16,104 nucleotides of DNA. Origin: an uncultured Frankiales bacterium. GTDB lineage: Bacteria > Actinomycetota > Actinomycetes > Mycobacteriales > SCTD01. The notes beneath the pieces are model-generated. The model saw only the letters and a list, made by a program, of their open reading frames with translations, was not told where the DNA came from and made no database searches. A program made the position numbers and the translations under genes. Location: contig CAMLIA010000090.1 in assembly GCA_946479905.1 (NCBI GenBank), forward strand, positions 1-16,104, given 5' to 3'. This document shows, piece after piece, positions 6,393-14,522 of the stretch (its first letter is position 1; each line of letters starts with the position of its first letter).

Positions 6393-6759
6393 CGACGACG
6401 CCGAGGGCGACGAGACCGAGCAGCACCGCGAGGTTGCGCCCTTTGTCCAGCGGCCGGACCGAGGGGTTCCGGAGCGGGTTGGCGGTGGTGTTGCTTGGCA
6501 GCGCCAGCACGACGAGGACGACCGCGAGCCCGAGCCCCACCCGCAGCGGCGTGCGCACGGCGCTCGGTGCCCAGCGACCCGTCACGGCACCGACGAGGAC
6601 GCACAGCGGCGCGAACGCCGCGTCGTGACCGGCGACGGCGAGGACCGCCAGCCGCGCTGCGTGGAGCAGGTCTGGCGACGAGACCTGCGTCAGCAGTCCA
6701 CGGACGCCCCAGGCCACCATGGCGGCTCCGACGGCGTACCAGGCGTGTCGCGTCCTCAC
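6328..6759 (-). CDS. Small integral membrane protein of unknown function
   Basis: A 143-residue hydrophobic protein with about four membrane segments (near 5-23, 36-60, 73-88 and 108-126). Its arginine-rich tail (RERRRR near 131-136) is expected in the cytoplasm. I recognise no family. The GTG start overlaps the molybdoprotein stop by GTGA, which fixes the start and indicates translational coupling. Most upstream in-frame sequence is shadow of the molybdoprotein gene. As the last gene of the molybdoprotein operon it could help anchor or serve that enzyme; this is only contextual. Its end overlaps the convergent epimerase gene. Confidence 0.72.
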   Translation of the reverse strand: MRTRHAWYAVGAAMVAWGVRGLLTQVSSPDLLHAARLAVLAVAGHDAAFAPLCVLVGAVTGRWAPSAVRTPLRVGLGLAVVLVVLALPSNTTANPLRNPSVRPLDKGRNLAVLLGLVALGVVVSAARGLARERRRRSAPPPRA

Positions 6760-7343
6760 AGCGCGGTCAGCCTCCCGACCCACTTGGTCTGCAGGACCCC
6801 CGGCCGGTCGGGGGAGATCAGCCGCACCGGGTAGCCGTGGTCGGCGGCCAGCACCTGACCGTGGACCCGCAGCGCGAGCAGCGTCAGCGGGTCGCTCGCG
6901 TGCCCGCGGTCCAGCACGGACGAGCGGTAGCTCCCGTGCTGCTCGAGGGAGTCGACGAGGATCCGGGTGCGGCGGGGGATGCCCGCCAGGTCGAGCAGGT
7001 CCCGGACGCGGACGCCGGTCCAGGGCGCCATGGCGCTCCAGCCCTCGACGCACGCGATCGGCAGCTCGACCGTGTGCTGCGGCAGGGCACGGAGCTCAGC
7101 GACGGTCAGGGAGAGCGGCCGCGTACCGCCCTCGACGCGCAGCGCGTAGTCGGCGGTCACCTCGATGCGCGCGTCGTGCGCGCTGCGGTTGACCGGCAGC
7201 CCCTGGGGGCCGACGTCGGGGACCCGCGGGGCGAGCAGCGACACGTCCTTGAGCGGCGACACGGTCTGCCCGACCGTCACGACGGTGGCGGCGGCGGTCG
7301 CGCCGTACGTCGCGCGGAGGAAGCCGCGCCGCGTCAGCGTCAT
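6756..7343 (-). CDS. Tat-exported molybdopterin-dependent oxidoreductase (sulfite-oxidase fold)
   Basis: A 195-residue protein with a twin-arginine signal at the very N-terminus (TRRGFLRA, 4-11, then a hydrophobic alanine/threonine/valine stretch), so it is probably exported folded with its cofactor. The body matches the sulfite-oxidase/MsrP-type molybdopterin domain: C98 in LPIACVEGW is the expected Mo-ligating cysteine, followed by WTGVRVRDLL. No haem motif or dimerisation domain is present, so it needs a partner, most likely the cytochrome b-like protein whose stop overlaps its start (ATGA). The pair recalls MsrPQ (YedYZ), but the substrate could equally be something other than methionine sulfoxide. 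Confidence 0.88.
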   Translation of the reverse strand: MTLTRRGFLRATYGATAAATVVTVGQTVSPLKDVSLLAPRVPDVGPQGLPVNRSAHDARIEVTADYALRVEGGTRPLSLTVAELRALPQHTVELPIACVEGWSAMAPWTGVRVRDLLDLAGIPRRTRILVDSLEQHGSYRSSVLDRGHASDPLTLLALRVHGQVLAADHGYPVRLISPDRPGVLQTKWVGRLTAL

Positions 7344-7921
7344 GCGTCGTCCAGCCGCCGGGACCACGCGTCCCGGGCCACCGTGATCTTCGCGCCGACG
7401 TGCAGGGCCAGCGCGCCCACCGTGATCCACCCGACCCAGTAGTGGACGACGGTGAAGCTGAAGCCCATCGGCCGGTACGACTGGGCGGTGTTGAGCAGCC
7501 CGCTGGTGACCTCGAACAGCGACCCGGCCACGAGCAGGAGCACGCTCGCCCGCTCGACGGCGTGGGAGAGCGAGCGCGCCGGCGGCCACGTGAAGAGCTG
7601 GGGGTAGACGCAGGAGAGCTTCGCCAGCAGGAGGGGCACGCACGCGATGCCGGTCGCGACGTGCAGGCCTTGTGTCCATCGGTACAGCTGGACAGGCCGG
7701 GTCGGCAGCTCGAGCCAGGCCGGCTCGTGCTGGTGCAGGTGACTGAACAGGCCGGTCAGGAAGCAGATCGTGAAGGCGATGCCCAGCAGCCGCCCGAGGC
7801 GGGCCGCGACGCGCACGTCGTGGAGCGGGCTGACGAACGCGCCCTCCCTGAACGGCCCGCGCCGCAGAGCCTCGGGTGGCGCGGGAAGCGGCAGGTCGAG
7901 GCGGTGCAGGTCGGGACGCAC
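7340..7921 (-). CDS. Cytochrome b-like integral membrane protein, partner of the molybdoprotein
   Basis: A 193-residue protein with about four membrane spans, each with histidines near a membrane face: H61/H63/H65 (SHLHQHEP), H87 (TQGLHVATG), H160 (VVHYWVGW) and H174 (LALHVG). This is typical of b-type haem membrane subunits (cytochrome b561 or MsrQ-like). It would pass electrons from the quinone pool or another donor to the exported molybdoprotein encoded next. The GTG at 7921 lies one base after the methyltransferase stop. No good ribosome binding site is visible and the start could be internal. A cytosolic N-terminal tail of about 40 residues precedes the first span. Confidence 0.8.
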   Translation of the reverse strand: MRPDLHRLDLPLPAPPEALRRGPFREGAFVSPLHDVRVAARLGRLLGIAFTICFLTGLFSHLHQHEPAWLELPTRPVQLYRWTQGLHVATGIACVPLLLAKLSCVYPQLFTWPPARSLSHAVERASVLLLVAGSLFEVTSGLLNTAQSYRPMGFSFTVVHYWVGWITVGALALHVGAKITVARDAWSRRLDDA

Positions 7922-7922
7922 G

Positions 7923-8550
7923 TCAGCCCCGCCGCAGCTCGGCGAACGCGCGGCCGTGGTCCTGCCAGCTCTCGACGAGCCGGAGGTCGCACGCGGCGGC
8001 GACGGACTCCACGCAGTCCGCGGAGAGCCACGCCCAGGGGAACCAGGCACCGGTGCCGCTGCTGCTCTCGAGCCGGACGCGCTGGGTCAGGCACCGCGAG
8101 CCCGGTGGCTCGACCTCGATGACGACCTGCCCTCGCGGAGCGAGCAGCTCGCGCACGCGGGCGAGCAGCCGGTGCGGTGAGCCGCCGATCCCGGATGTTG
8201 CCGTCCACGAGCAGCGCCCAGCTCCAGCGACCGGTGCCGGGGACCCGCCCGAAGACGTCACGCCGCAGGGCGGAGCCGCCGCGTCCGCGGGTCATGGCAA
8301 CGGCGGTCGGGGCGATGTCGATGCCGAGCACCGGCAGGCCGCGGGCGGCGACGGCAGAGACCAGCCGTCCGGGGCCGCAGCCGATGTCGAGCGTCGGGCC
8401 GTCGACGCGTGCGGTGACGCGGAGGTCGACGGCGTCGACGGGAGCCACCCAGCGAGCTGTCGGCAGGACCCGGACGTCGCCGTTCTCGCCACGGACGACC
8501 ACGTCGTCGGCAGCTGACAGCAGCGCCTCGCCGTACAGCGCGACGCTCAT
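7923..8550 (-). pseudogene. Class I SAM-dependent methyltransferase, broken by a +1 frameshift
   Basis: The first frame, from ATG 8550-8548, encodes MSVALYGEALL... and SAM motif I (LDIGCGPGR), reading as far as ...LLVDGNI. The sequence expected next, GIGGSPHRLLARVRELL, continues in another frame and ends ...AFAELRRG at TGA (7925-7923). Removing one base near 8193 (in the GG/CCC run at 8190-8194) restores a 208-residue protein. Total length is 3n+1, which agrees. The methyl acceptor is unknown. The start overlaps the DUF2064 stop (ATGA) and the end is one base from the cytochrome gene, so the reading frame was under operon-like constraint. Whether this is a true pseudogene or a base-call error cannot be decided here. 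Confidence 0.8.
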
Positions 8551-9167
8551 GCCGCGCGCTCGCAGGTGCGCAGCACGGCGGCGAACCTGCTCCGCGGCAC
8601 GAGGGCGGCGACGTGCTCGGCGTCCTCGGGCAGGTCGACGTCGCGCAGCGTCGGCAGCATCGCGACGCGCAGGCCTGCGGCGCGCAGGGCCCGCTCCTGC
8701 CTCGCCCCCGTCGAGGGGGTGGACGTCGGGACGCCGAGCACCAGACCGGCGCACCGCGACGGGTCGAGCAGGCCGAGCGCCCACCAGCCGCCGTCCGTCG
8801 CGTGGCCGAGGGCGCAGTCGTGCGTGCGCAGTCCGCCGAGGCCGCGCTCGAGCAGCGCAGGGGTGACCTGGGGGGTGTCCATGCCGATGAGGAGGCTGGG
8901 CTCGTCGTGACAGGCCAGCGCGGCCGCGATCCGCTGCGCGTGCGTGCCCGTCACCTGGGGGCGGACGGTGAACCCCGCGGGCAGCCACGCCCCCGGTGGG
9001 CCGTCGAGGGCGATCTCGTGATGCGCGTCGACCGCGGCGACGACCGCCAGCGTGTCGGCCAACGCGGCCTCGGCGAGGGCGGCGGCCTGGGCCGGTGACC
9101 AGCGCTCCTGCAGCCGGGTCTTGCTCCGCCCGGCGACGGGCGCCTTCGCCAGGACGATGACTCTCAC
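8547..9167 (-). CDS. DUF2064 (TIGR04282-like) GT-A-fold protein
   Basis: A 206-residue protein of the DUF2064 family, related to nucleotide-sugar and nucleotidyl transferases. The N-terminal signature KAPVAGRSKTRL matches the K-x-P-x-x-G-x-x-KTRL nucleotide-binding motif. D97 in LIGMDTPQ and DGGWWALGL near 125-133 are the other family blocks. The true donor and acceptor are not established for most members. The GTG start overlaps the GT2 stop (GTGA), and the stop overlaps the methyltransferase start (ATGA). About 55 residues of open frame upstream are shadow of the GT2 gene. GT2 plus DUF2064 plus methyltransferase suggests assembly or decoration of a small glycan or glycolipid. Confidence 0.85.
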   Translation of the reverse strand: MRVIVLAKAPVAGRSKTRLQERWSPAQAAALAEAALADTLAVVAAVDAHHEIALDGPPGAWLPAGFTVRPQVTGTHAQRIAAALACHDEPSLLIGMDTPQVTPALLERGLGGLRTHDCALGHATDGGWWALGLLDPSRCAGLVLGVPTSTPSTGARQERALRAAGLRVAMLPTLRDVDLPEDAEHVAALVPRSRFAAVLRTCERAA

Positions 9168-9820
9168 GAGGCGAGCTGCGCGAGCTGACGGCGCATGTCC
9201 AGGACGGCCTCGACCGTGCCCCGTGCGGTGCCCGTGACCTTGGAGCGGCCGGCGCGCGGCAGGTAGTCGACGCCGACCTCCTCGACGCGCCATCCGCGGG
9301 ACACGGCCTTCAGCAGCATCTCCAGCGGCCACCCCGAGCGACGGTCCTGCAGGCCCAGCGCGAGCAGCGGCTCGCGCCGCGCGGCGCGCATGGGCCCGAG
9401 GTCGGTGACCCGCGCACCCGTGCGTCGCCGGACCTCGCGCGCGAGCACCGCGTTGCCGAGCCGCGCGTGCACGGGCCAGCTGCCCGGTCGTGGGACCCGG
9501 GCCCCCAGGACGAGGTCCGCCCGGCGTTCGATGACGGGGTCCAGCACCCGCGCCAGCTGCTGCGGGTCGAGGCTCGCGTCGGCGTCCATGAAGGCGACGA
9601 CGTCAGCGTCGCTCGCCTGCAGGCCGGCCCAGCACGCCGCCCCGAAGCCGCGCACCGGCGCCACGACGAGGGTGGCTCCGAACCGGTGGGCGACGGCGAC
9701 GGTCCCGTCCCTGCTGCCGTTGTCGACGACGATCGCTCGTACCCCGTCGGGAACCCGGGGGAGCAGCCACGTGAGGCCGTCCTCCTCGTCCAGGCTGGGC
9801 AGGATCAGGTCGACGCTCAC
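9164..9820 (-). CDS. Family 2 glycosyltransferase
   Basis: A 218-residue GT-A enzyme of the GT2 type. It shows the opening ILPSLDEEDG, VVDNGSRDGT for nucleotide binding, and the metal-binding D79-A-D81 in AFMDADAS. No membrane anchor is visible, so it acts at the cytosolic face, probably on a polyprenyl-phosphate or similar acceptor. The start is GTG 9820-9818; TACCGT stands 7 nt upstream and no ribosome binding site is close, pointing to a leaderless transcript. It heads the chain of overlapping genes running down to 6328. Confidence 0.9.
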   Translation of the reverse strand: MSVDLILPSLDEEDGLTWLLPRVPDGVRAIVVDNGSRDGTVAVAHRFGATLVVAPVRGFGAACWAGLQASDADVVAFMDADASLDPQQLARVLDPVIERRADLVLGARVPRPGSWPVHARLGNAVLAREVRRRTGARVTDLGPMRAARREPLLALGLQDRRSGWPLEMLLKAVSRGWRVEEVGVDYLPRAGRSKVTGTARGTVEAVLDMRRQLAQLAS

Positions 9821-9827
9821 GAGACCG

Positions 9828-9833
9828 ACGGTA
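9828..9833 (-). promoter_or_regulatory. -10 element of a leaderless promoter for the GT2 operon
   Basis: On the minus strand CCTACCGT is followed by 7 nt and then the GTG start. The same CCTACCGT-N7-start arrangement precedes the GT-C gene (11123-11118). No clear -35 box is seen. An AAGGAG stands right after the GT-C stop but is too far from the GTG to serve it. Confidence 0.45.
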
Positions 9834-9856
9834 GGAGCGATCGAGGCGGTTGCTCC

Positions 9857-11110
9857 TTACCACTTGCTGACGAGGACGGTCTGCACCGTGAGCGCCGTCG
9901 CCGCCTGGAGCGCGAGCCACAGCCGTGGCCGGGGCAGCCGCACGGCGGCGAGGGCGAGCCAGGGGGTGAAGAACAACCAGATCCGCTCGACCTCGCCCTT
10001 CGCGTCGCCCGTGAGGTCGGCCACGAGCAGGCCTGCTCCCGCGGCTGCGACCAGCCGCGTCAGGTGGTCCCGCCAGCGCAGCTCACCGAGCGCGACGAGG
10101 ACGGCCGGGCCCAGCGCGAGGGCGACGACCGCGAGGTCGGCGACGAGGAAGTAGCCGTACGGCCGGTAGCCGCCGGCGCCGTCGGCGTACCGCAGCAGGG
10201 TCTGCTGCAAGCCGTCCCACCAGCGGAAGCCGAGCAGGGCGGGCGCGAGCACGACCCCGGCGGTCGCCGTACCGGCCAGGGCCGTCTCGCCCCACCGCCG
10301 CCGCCGGTCGAGCAGGACCACGAGCGGCACCAGTCCGAGCGTCAGCAGCCCGTAGCTCAGCTGCAGGGACAGCCCGATCAGCGCGCCACCGGCGGTGGCC
10401 ATCAGCCGCCCGCCGCGGGCGAGCGCGGCGACTCCCCACGCGCTCACCCCCAGGAAGAGCGCATCGGCGCTCACCGCCACCCAGATGGCCGCCGGCAGCA
10501 GGACGAGGAACGGGGCGGCGGCGCGGGCCGTCCGATCGTCCAAGGCGTACCGGACCGTGAGGACGACGGCCGCCGTGGCGCTCGCCCCCACGACGACGAA
10601 CAGGGCGGCCGCCGGCCCGACGCCCCCCAGACCGAGGTGGCGCATCCCGGCCAGCAGCAGCACCACCCCGGGTGGGTGCCCGCCGACGTCGGTTACCCAC
10701 CGCGTCCCGCTGCCGTGGTGGTGGACGTACCCGGTGAAGATCTTCAGGAAGCCGTGCAGCCCGTGCACGTCGTGAACCCCGGCGAGGTAGCCGTCCTTCA
10801 CGTCGAGCGGTCTGCTCAGCCCGGCCGTCCCGTCCACCAGCGCCAGCGAGACGGCCCACGCACCCGCAGCGGCGGCAGAGACCCACGGCAGGGCACGGGT
10901 CGAGACGCGCTCGGCGACCCGCGGACCGAGCAGGATCGTCAGTACGGCGACGAGGACGGCGAGTGGCGTCCCGACCCCGACCCGCGGCCGGAGGTGACCG
11001 ACGAACGGCGCGGCCTCGGCCAGGTTGAGGCGACCGGCGTGCGGCGCCCACCCGGCGCAGACCGCCACGAGAGCCGGCCCGGACAGCAGCAGCAGGACGC
11101 GGCGTGTCAT
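9857..11110 (-). CDS. GT-C-like integral membrane glycosyltransferase, putative
   Basis: A 417-residue protein with many hydrophobic segments (roughly ten or more). The loop around 100-148 carries D103/D106, several histidines (HDVHGLHG, YVHHHG) and HPPG at 145-148. HPPG is a motif seen in GT39/ArnT-like polyprenyl-phosphate-sugar transferases. It probably moves a sugar from a lipid carrier on the outer face of the membrane; donor and acceptor are unknown. I prefer ATG 11110-11108, which follows CCTACCGT by 7 nt; an in-frame GTG at 11119 would add three residues and overlap the -10 box. It ends 36 nt before the GT2 gene, which has its own promoter signature. Confidence 0.72.
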   Translation of the reverse strand: MTRRVLLLLSGPALVAVCAGWAPHAGRLNLAEAAPFVGHLRPRVGVGTPLAVLVAVLTILLGPRVAERVSTRALPWVSAAAAGAWAVSLALVDGTAGLSRPLDVKDGYLAGVHDVHGLHGFLKIFTGYVHHHGSGTRWVTDVGGHPPGVVLLLAGMRHLGLGGVGPAAALFVVVGASATAAVVLTVRYALDDRTARAAAPFLVLLPAAIWVAVSADALFLGVSAWGVAALARGGRLMATAGGALIGLSLQLSYGLLTLGLVPLVVLLDRRRRWGETALAGTATAGVVLAPALLGFRWWDGLQQTLLRYADGAGGYRPYGYFLVADLAVVALALGPAVLVALGELRWRDHLTRLVAAAGAGLLVADLTGDAKGEVERIWLFFTPWLALAAVRLPRPRLWLALQAATALTVQTVLVSKW

Positions 11111-11117
11111 CTCGGGC

Positions 11118-11123
11118 ACGGTA
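11118..11123 (-). promoter_or_regulatory. -10 element of a leaderless promoter for the GT-C gene
   Basis: Minus-strand TACCGT lies 7 nt before the ATG at 11110 and matches the element before the GT2 gene, including the preceding CC. No ribosome binding site and no obvious -35 box are visible. Confidence 0.4.
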
Positions 11124-11140
11124 GGCGCTGCCGAGCGGAT

Positions 11141-11160
11141 TCCCCTGGCTCGTCAGGGGA
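11141..11160. repeat. Inverted repeat TCCCCTG-N6-CAGGGGA, terminator or operator
   Basis: Two 7-nt perfect arms separated by 6 nt lie in the 116-nt gap between the flippase stop (11227) and the GT-C start. On the minus strand the motif CTGACGA occurs twice in the same place, 11 nt apart (11167-11161 and 11156-11150). The hairpin could end the flippase transcript, or the repeats could bind a regulator of the GT-C promoter, whose -10 box is about 20 nt away. I cannot choose between these. Confidence 0.4.
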
Positions 11161-11226
11161 TCGTCAGAACCGACACCCGACCGGCCCGACCGCACCGGCA
11201 AGCGCCGTGACGCGCCGGGAACCCCG

Positions 11227-12681
11227 TCAGCTCCTGCGGAACAGCTGCAGGCCGAGCCGCACGGTGGAGCGCCGCAGCACGACCAGGCACGCCGTCCAGG
11301 TCAGCACCGCGACGACCAGGGCGAGCGCCAGCCCGCCGAGGCTCGGCACCTGCCGGAGCACGACGAGCCCCGCCTCACCGCCGGCCGCGCCGGCCGCGGC
11401 GCCCTCCAGCAGCCGGACGAGCAGCGCGGCTCGCGACGTCCCGGCATGCCGCGTCGACTGCGTCAGGCTGTACGTCGTACCGACCGTCACGGCCAGGACG
11501 ATCGCGAGAGCGGCCCCGAGCGGCCCCTTCCACTCCACCAGCGGCACCAGCAGGGCGGCCGCCAGCAGCAGCTGCCACTGCTGCACGCGTCGGGTGGTGG
11601 CGGCCCGGCCGAGGGCGACCAGGACGGTCGTCGAGCCGGTCTCGGTGGCGCGCAGCCAGCCGTGCAGCGCGAGCAGCCGCAGCGCGTCGTCGATGGCCGA
11701 CCACTTGGAGCCGAACAGGACGTAGAGCGCCTCGGGTCCCGCGACGGCCAGGAAGCCCAGCGGCAGAGCCGTCAGCCACGTGGTGATCTCGATGGCCTGC
11801 AGGAAGGCGGGGCCGACGCCCTCCGGCCGGTCCCGCAGCCGGGCGTACACCGGGAGCGCGACCCGTCCCACGGCCAGCCCGACGACGAACATCGGCAGGG
11901 CGGTGAGGTTGTAGCCGAAGCCGTAGGCACCCAGGGCGGCCGCGCCCGCGATGGAGCTCACCGTGATGTTGTCGATGTTGGCTGCCGAGGTCTCGAACAC
12001 GCTGCCGACCAGCAGCTCGCGGCCGAAGCGCCAGATCTCGGCCACCTTGCGGCGCTCGAGCAGCGGCCGGAAGCTGCGTGGCCGGGCCGAGATCAGCCAG
12101 AGCAGCCGGATGGCGTGCTGCAGCAGGGCCTGCGTGACCAGCGCCATGGCCCCGACGCCCACCGCGGCCAGGGCGAGGCCGGTCGCCGCCGAGCCCACGG
12201 CCCCGGCGACGACGGCGATGCCGGTGGTCCGGAACTGCAGGTCACGGGCGAGCAGCGCGGCCAGCACCTCCGCCGACTGCGCCAGCGGGATCGCCAGTGA
12301 CACGACGCGGACCAGGTTGACCGCCGCGGGCGCCCCGAGCGCGTCGCACAGCGGCCCCGCGAGCACGGCGAGCACGCCGGCTCCCAGGAACCCGAACGCC
12401 AGGCCCATGCCGACCGCCGACCGGTCCCGCTGCTCGTCGGCGCCGAGCACCTGCACGGCCTGCCCCAGGCCCGCGTAGGTGACGGCGTTGGCCACCTGCA
12501 CGCACACGAACGCCACCGCGGCGGCGCCGAACTGCGCCGGCGACAGGAAGCCGGCGAGGACGAAGAAGACGATGCTCTGCGCCGCCCGGCTGCTCACCTC
12601 ACCGGCGACGCTCCAGGCTCCGCCCCTCGCGGCGGCCCTGCCCAGGTCCGCCGCGGTGACCTCGCCGGGGGCCTCGGTCAC
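11227..12681 (-). CDS. Wzx/MOP-type oligosaccharide flippase
   Basis: A 484-residue polytopic protein of the polysaccharide-transport (MOP) family, which flips lipid-linked sugar units across the cytoplasmic membrane. An amphipathic start (AARGGAWSVAGEVSSRAAQ) is followed by about 12-14 hydrophobic segments. The middle block WRFGRELLVGSVFETSAANIDNI, interrupted by a charged loop, and the segment GAYGFGYNLTALP are typical of this family. The GTG start overlaps the stop of the preceding membrane protein (GTGA). Open sequence further upstream is shadow. It is the last gene of the polysaccharide transcript, with a candidate terminator at 11141-11160. Confidence 0.87.
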   Translation of the reverse strand: MTEAPGEVTAADLGRAAARGGAWSVAGEVSSRAAQSIVFFVLAGFLSPAQFGAAAVAFVCVQVANAVTYAGLGQAVQVLGADEQRDRSAVGMGLAFGFLGAGVLAVLAGPLCDALGAPAAVNLVRVVSLAIPLAQSAEVLAALLARDLQFRTTGIAVVAGAVGSAATGLALAAVGVGAMALVTQALLQHAIRLLWLISARPRSFRPLLERRKVAEIWRFGRELLVGSVFETSAANIDNITVSSIAGAAALGAYGFGYNLTALPMFVVGLAVGRVALPVYARLRDRPEGVGPAFLQAIEITTWLTALPLGFLAVAGPEALYVLFGSKWSAIDDALRLLALHGWLRATETGSTTVLVALGRAATTRRVQQWQLLLAAALLVPLVEWKGPLGAALAIVLAVTVGTTYSLTQSTRHAGTSRAALLVRLLEGAAAGAAGGEAGLVVLRQVPSLGGLALALVVAVLTWTACLVVLRRSTVRLGLQLFRRS

Positions 12682-14522
12682 CGCACCAGCTCGTACACCC
12701 GGGCGGTCGGGCGGTCGTAGACGAGGCGGAAGCGGGTCGAGCGGGCCACCTCGCTCTCGAACGCCCGCAGTGCGTACTTGGGGTAGAGCTGGTAGTCCCG
12801 CGCCCAGTGCGCGGAGCCGCGGGTGAAGACGAGGTAGCCGTTCTGGTCGCCCTTGGCACCGCGGATCTTCTGCGCGGCGAAGTCCACGTCGGCCTGGCTC
12901 GGGAACAGCAGCGGGTGCGTCACGCCGAAGCGGTCGAAGGACAGCGCCGGGATGGAGATGCCGGCGCGGAAGTACAGCGGTCCGTACCGGTCGGGGAAGT
13001 TCGGCGCGACCAGCAGGGTCACGGAGTCCGGCTTCACCTTGGAGGGGTCGGAGAGGAAGGCCGCCGCACCGATCTCGCCGGGCGAGAGCATCGTGAGGTC
13101 CTCGTGCCCGAAGAAGAACACGATGAAGGCCGTCACGAACCAGCCGGTGGCGGCGACAGGCGCCCACAGCGCGGCCCGGGCCCGGCGGGCGTTGGTGGGC
13201 GACATCGCCCAGCAGGCACCGGCGCAGGCCCAGGGGAGGGCGTAGAGCATCACGCGCAGCCGGGCCTCGCCGCCGTAGCTCTGCCCGGCGAGCATGGCCG
13301 GTGAGGCGAAGGCGAGGATGCCGAGCACCGTGGCGCTGCGGAGGTAGCCGGCCCGGGCCCGGCGGACGACGCCGACGGCCGCCAGCACGAAGACGCTGAC
13401 GAAGCTCAGCCCGGCGATGATCGTGACGAGCCGAGCCTCGAAGATGGGGGTGCCGTCGACGTTCTTCTGGGTGGCGTTGGCGAGCGGGTCGGGCGCCGAG
13501 AGCAGCCCGAAGGTGTTGATGACGTAGTTGAGGTTCGGGATGAGGTACCCGATGGTCATCACGCCGGCGCCGATGGCCAGCCACCAGGGCCGCAGGTACC
13601 CCGCGAGCGCGAGCGCGCCGAGCTGGAGCAGCAGCACGTAGGGCGTGAGCTGGTGGGTGGCGGCGAGGACGAGGTCCATCAGCAGCACCAGCCCGGCGAT
13701 CCGCATCCGGAAGCCGGTCGTCGGGAACGGCCCCTCCGCCCGGGTGGGCACCCGGACCCGCGCGATCCGTCGTACCCGGCCCTCCACCCAGCCGCCGAAG
13801 CGGTTGTGCTCGCCCTGCAGCGACACCAGGACGAGCAGCAGGATGCCCAGCATGAGCACGTAGCCGAACGCCTGCGGCGAGAAGTAGCCCTGCCCGATCC
13901 AGTTACCGGCGGTGAACAGCAGGGTGGCGAGCCAGGCCGTGCGCATCGACCGCGTGACCGCCTGGACGCAGCACCACACGAGCAGCGCGTCCACGGTCGC
14001 GAAGAACGGCTCCGCCCAGCCGGCGTAGCTGGTCGGGTCCGGCCGTCCCGCCAGGTCCGAGAACCACGCCGACAGCGAGAAGAAGCCCGGCCAGCGGTGG
14101 TAGATGTCGATCCGGCTGTCGACGCTGCCGTAGCGCTCGATGTACTCCACGATGCCGACGTGCTTGTAGACGGAGGTGCCGCGGGGCACGGGCTCGATCG
14201 CGGCCGCCGTGGCGTAGAGCAGCAGGGTGAGCACCGCGGTGTGCGCGACCAGCAGCAGGTGGCGCACCCGGGCCTGCTGGGTCAGCAGCACCCCGCTGAC
14301 GACGACGCCCGCGACGGCGGCCCACCAGAGGAGCGGGAACTCCGGAAGCAGCCCCCAGGGGCCGAGGTCGTCCGGGTGCATGGTCGCGATGCTCGCGATC
14401 CACGCGGCGAGGGCGAAGCCGGGGACGAGCCACCAGAGGCGGTCCGGGACGGATCGAACGGCACCGTCGTCGGCGGTGGGGCGAGCCGGCCGGCGCGGCA
14501 CCCGCGGGGGCGTGGCGGTCAC
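12678..14522 (-). CDS. Large GT-C-like integral membrane protein, putative polysaccharide glycosyltransferase
   Basis: A 614-residue protein with a short proline- and arginine-rich cytosolic tail (1-28), about 10-12 membrane segments, and an extracytoplasmic C-terminal region of roughly 130 residues. The first long loop (about 110-148) holds E110, K120-H121 and D139-x-x-H142 (DIYHRWPGFF), the place and kind of residues expected for a GT-C active site. The C-terminal tail (FPDRYGPLYFRAG..., ending YDRPTARVYELVR) is soluble. I recognise no exact family; a polymerase or O-antigen-like role is also possible. The GTG start overlaps the upstream stop (GTGA) and its own stop overlaps the flippase start. 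Open sequence upstream as far as about 15113 is shadow. Confidence 0.75.
   Translation of the reverse strand: MTATPPRVPRRPARPTADDGAVRSVPDRLWWLVPGFALAAWIASIATMHPDDLGPWGLLPEFPLLWWAAVAGVVVSGVLLTQQARVRHLLLVAHTAVLTLLLYATAAAIEPVPRGTSVYKHVGIVEYIERYGSVDSRIDIYHRWPGFFSLSAWFSDLAGRPDPTSYAGWAEPFFATVDALLVWCCVQAVTRSMRTAWLATLLFTAGNWIGQGYFSPQAFGYVLMLGILLLVLVSLQGEHNRFGGWVEGRVRRIARVRVPTRAEGPFPTTGFRMRIAGLVLLMDLVLAATHQLTPYVLLLQLGALALAGYLRPWWLAIGAGVMTIGYLIPNLNYVINTFGLLSAPDPLANATQKNVDGTPIFEARLVTIIAGLSFVSVFVLAAVGVVRRARAGYLRSATVLGILAFASPAMLAGQSYGGEARLRVMLYALPWACAGACWAMSPTNARRARAALWAPVAATGWFVTAFIVFFFGHEDLTMLSPGEIGAAAFLSDPSKVKPDSVTLLVAPNFPDRYGPLYFRAGISIPALSFDRFGVTHPLLFPSQADVDFAAQKIRGAKGDQNGYLVFTRGSAHWARDYQLYPKYALRAFESEVARSTRFRLVYDRPTARVYELVR

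Noticed and set aside
9467..11725. Plus-strand open frame of 752 codons across the GT2, GT-C and flippase genes
   Set aside because: It spans three genes with clear membrane or GT2 signatures on the other strand and is made of charged low-complexity sequence. Shadow.
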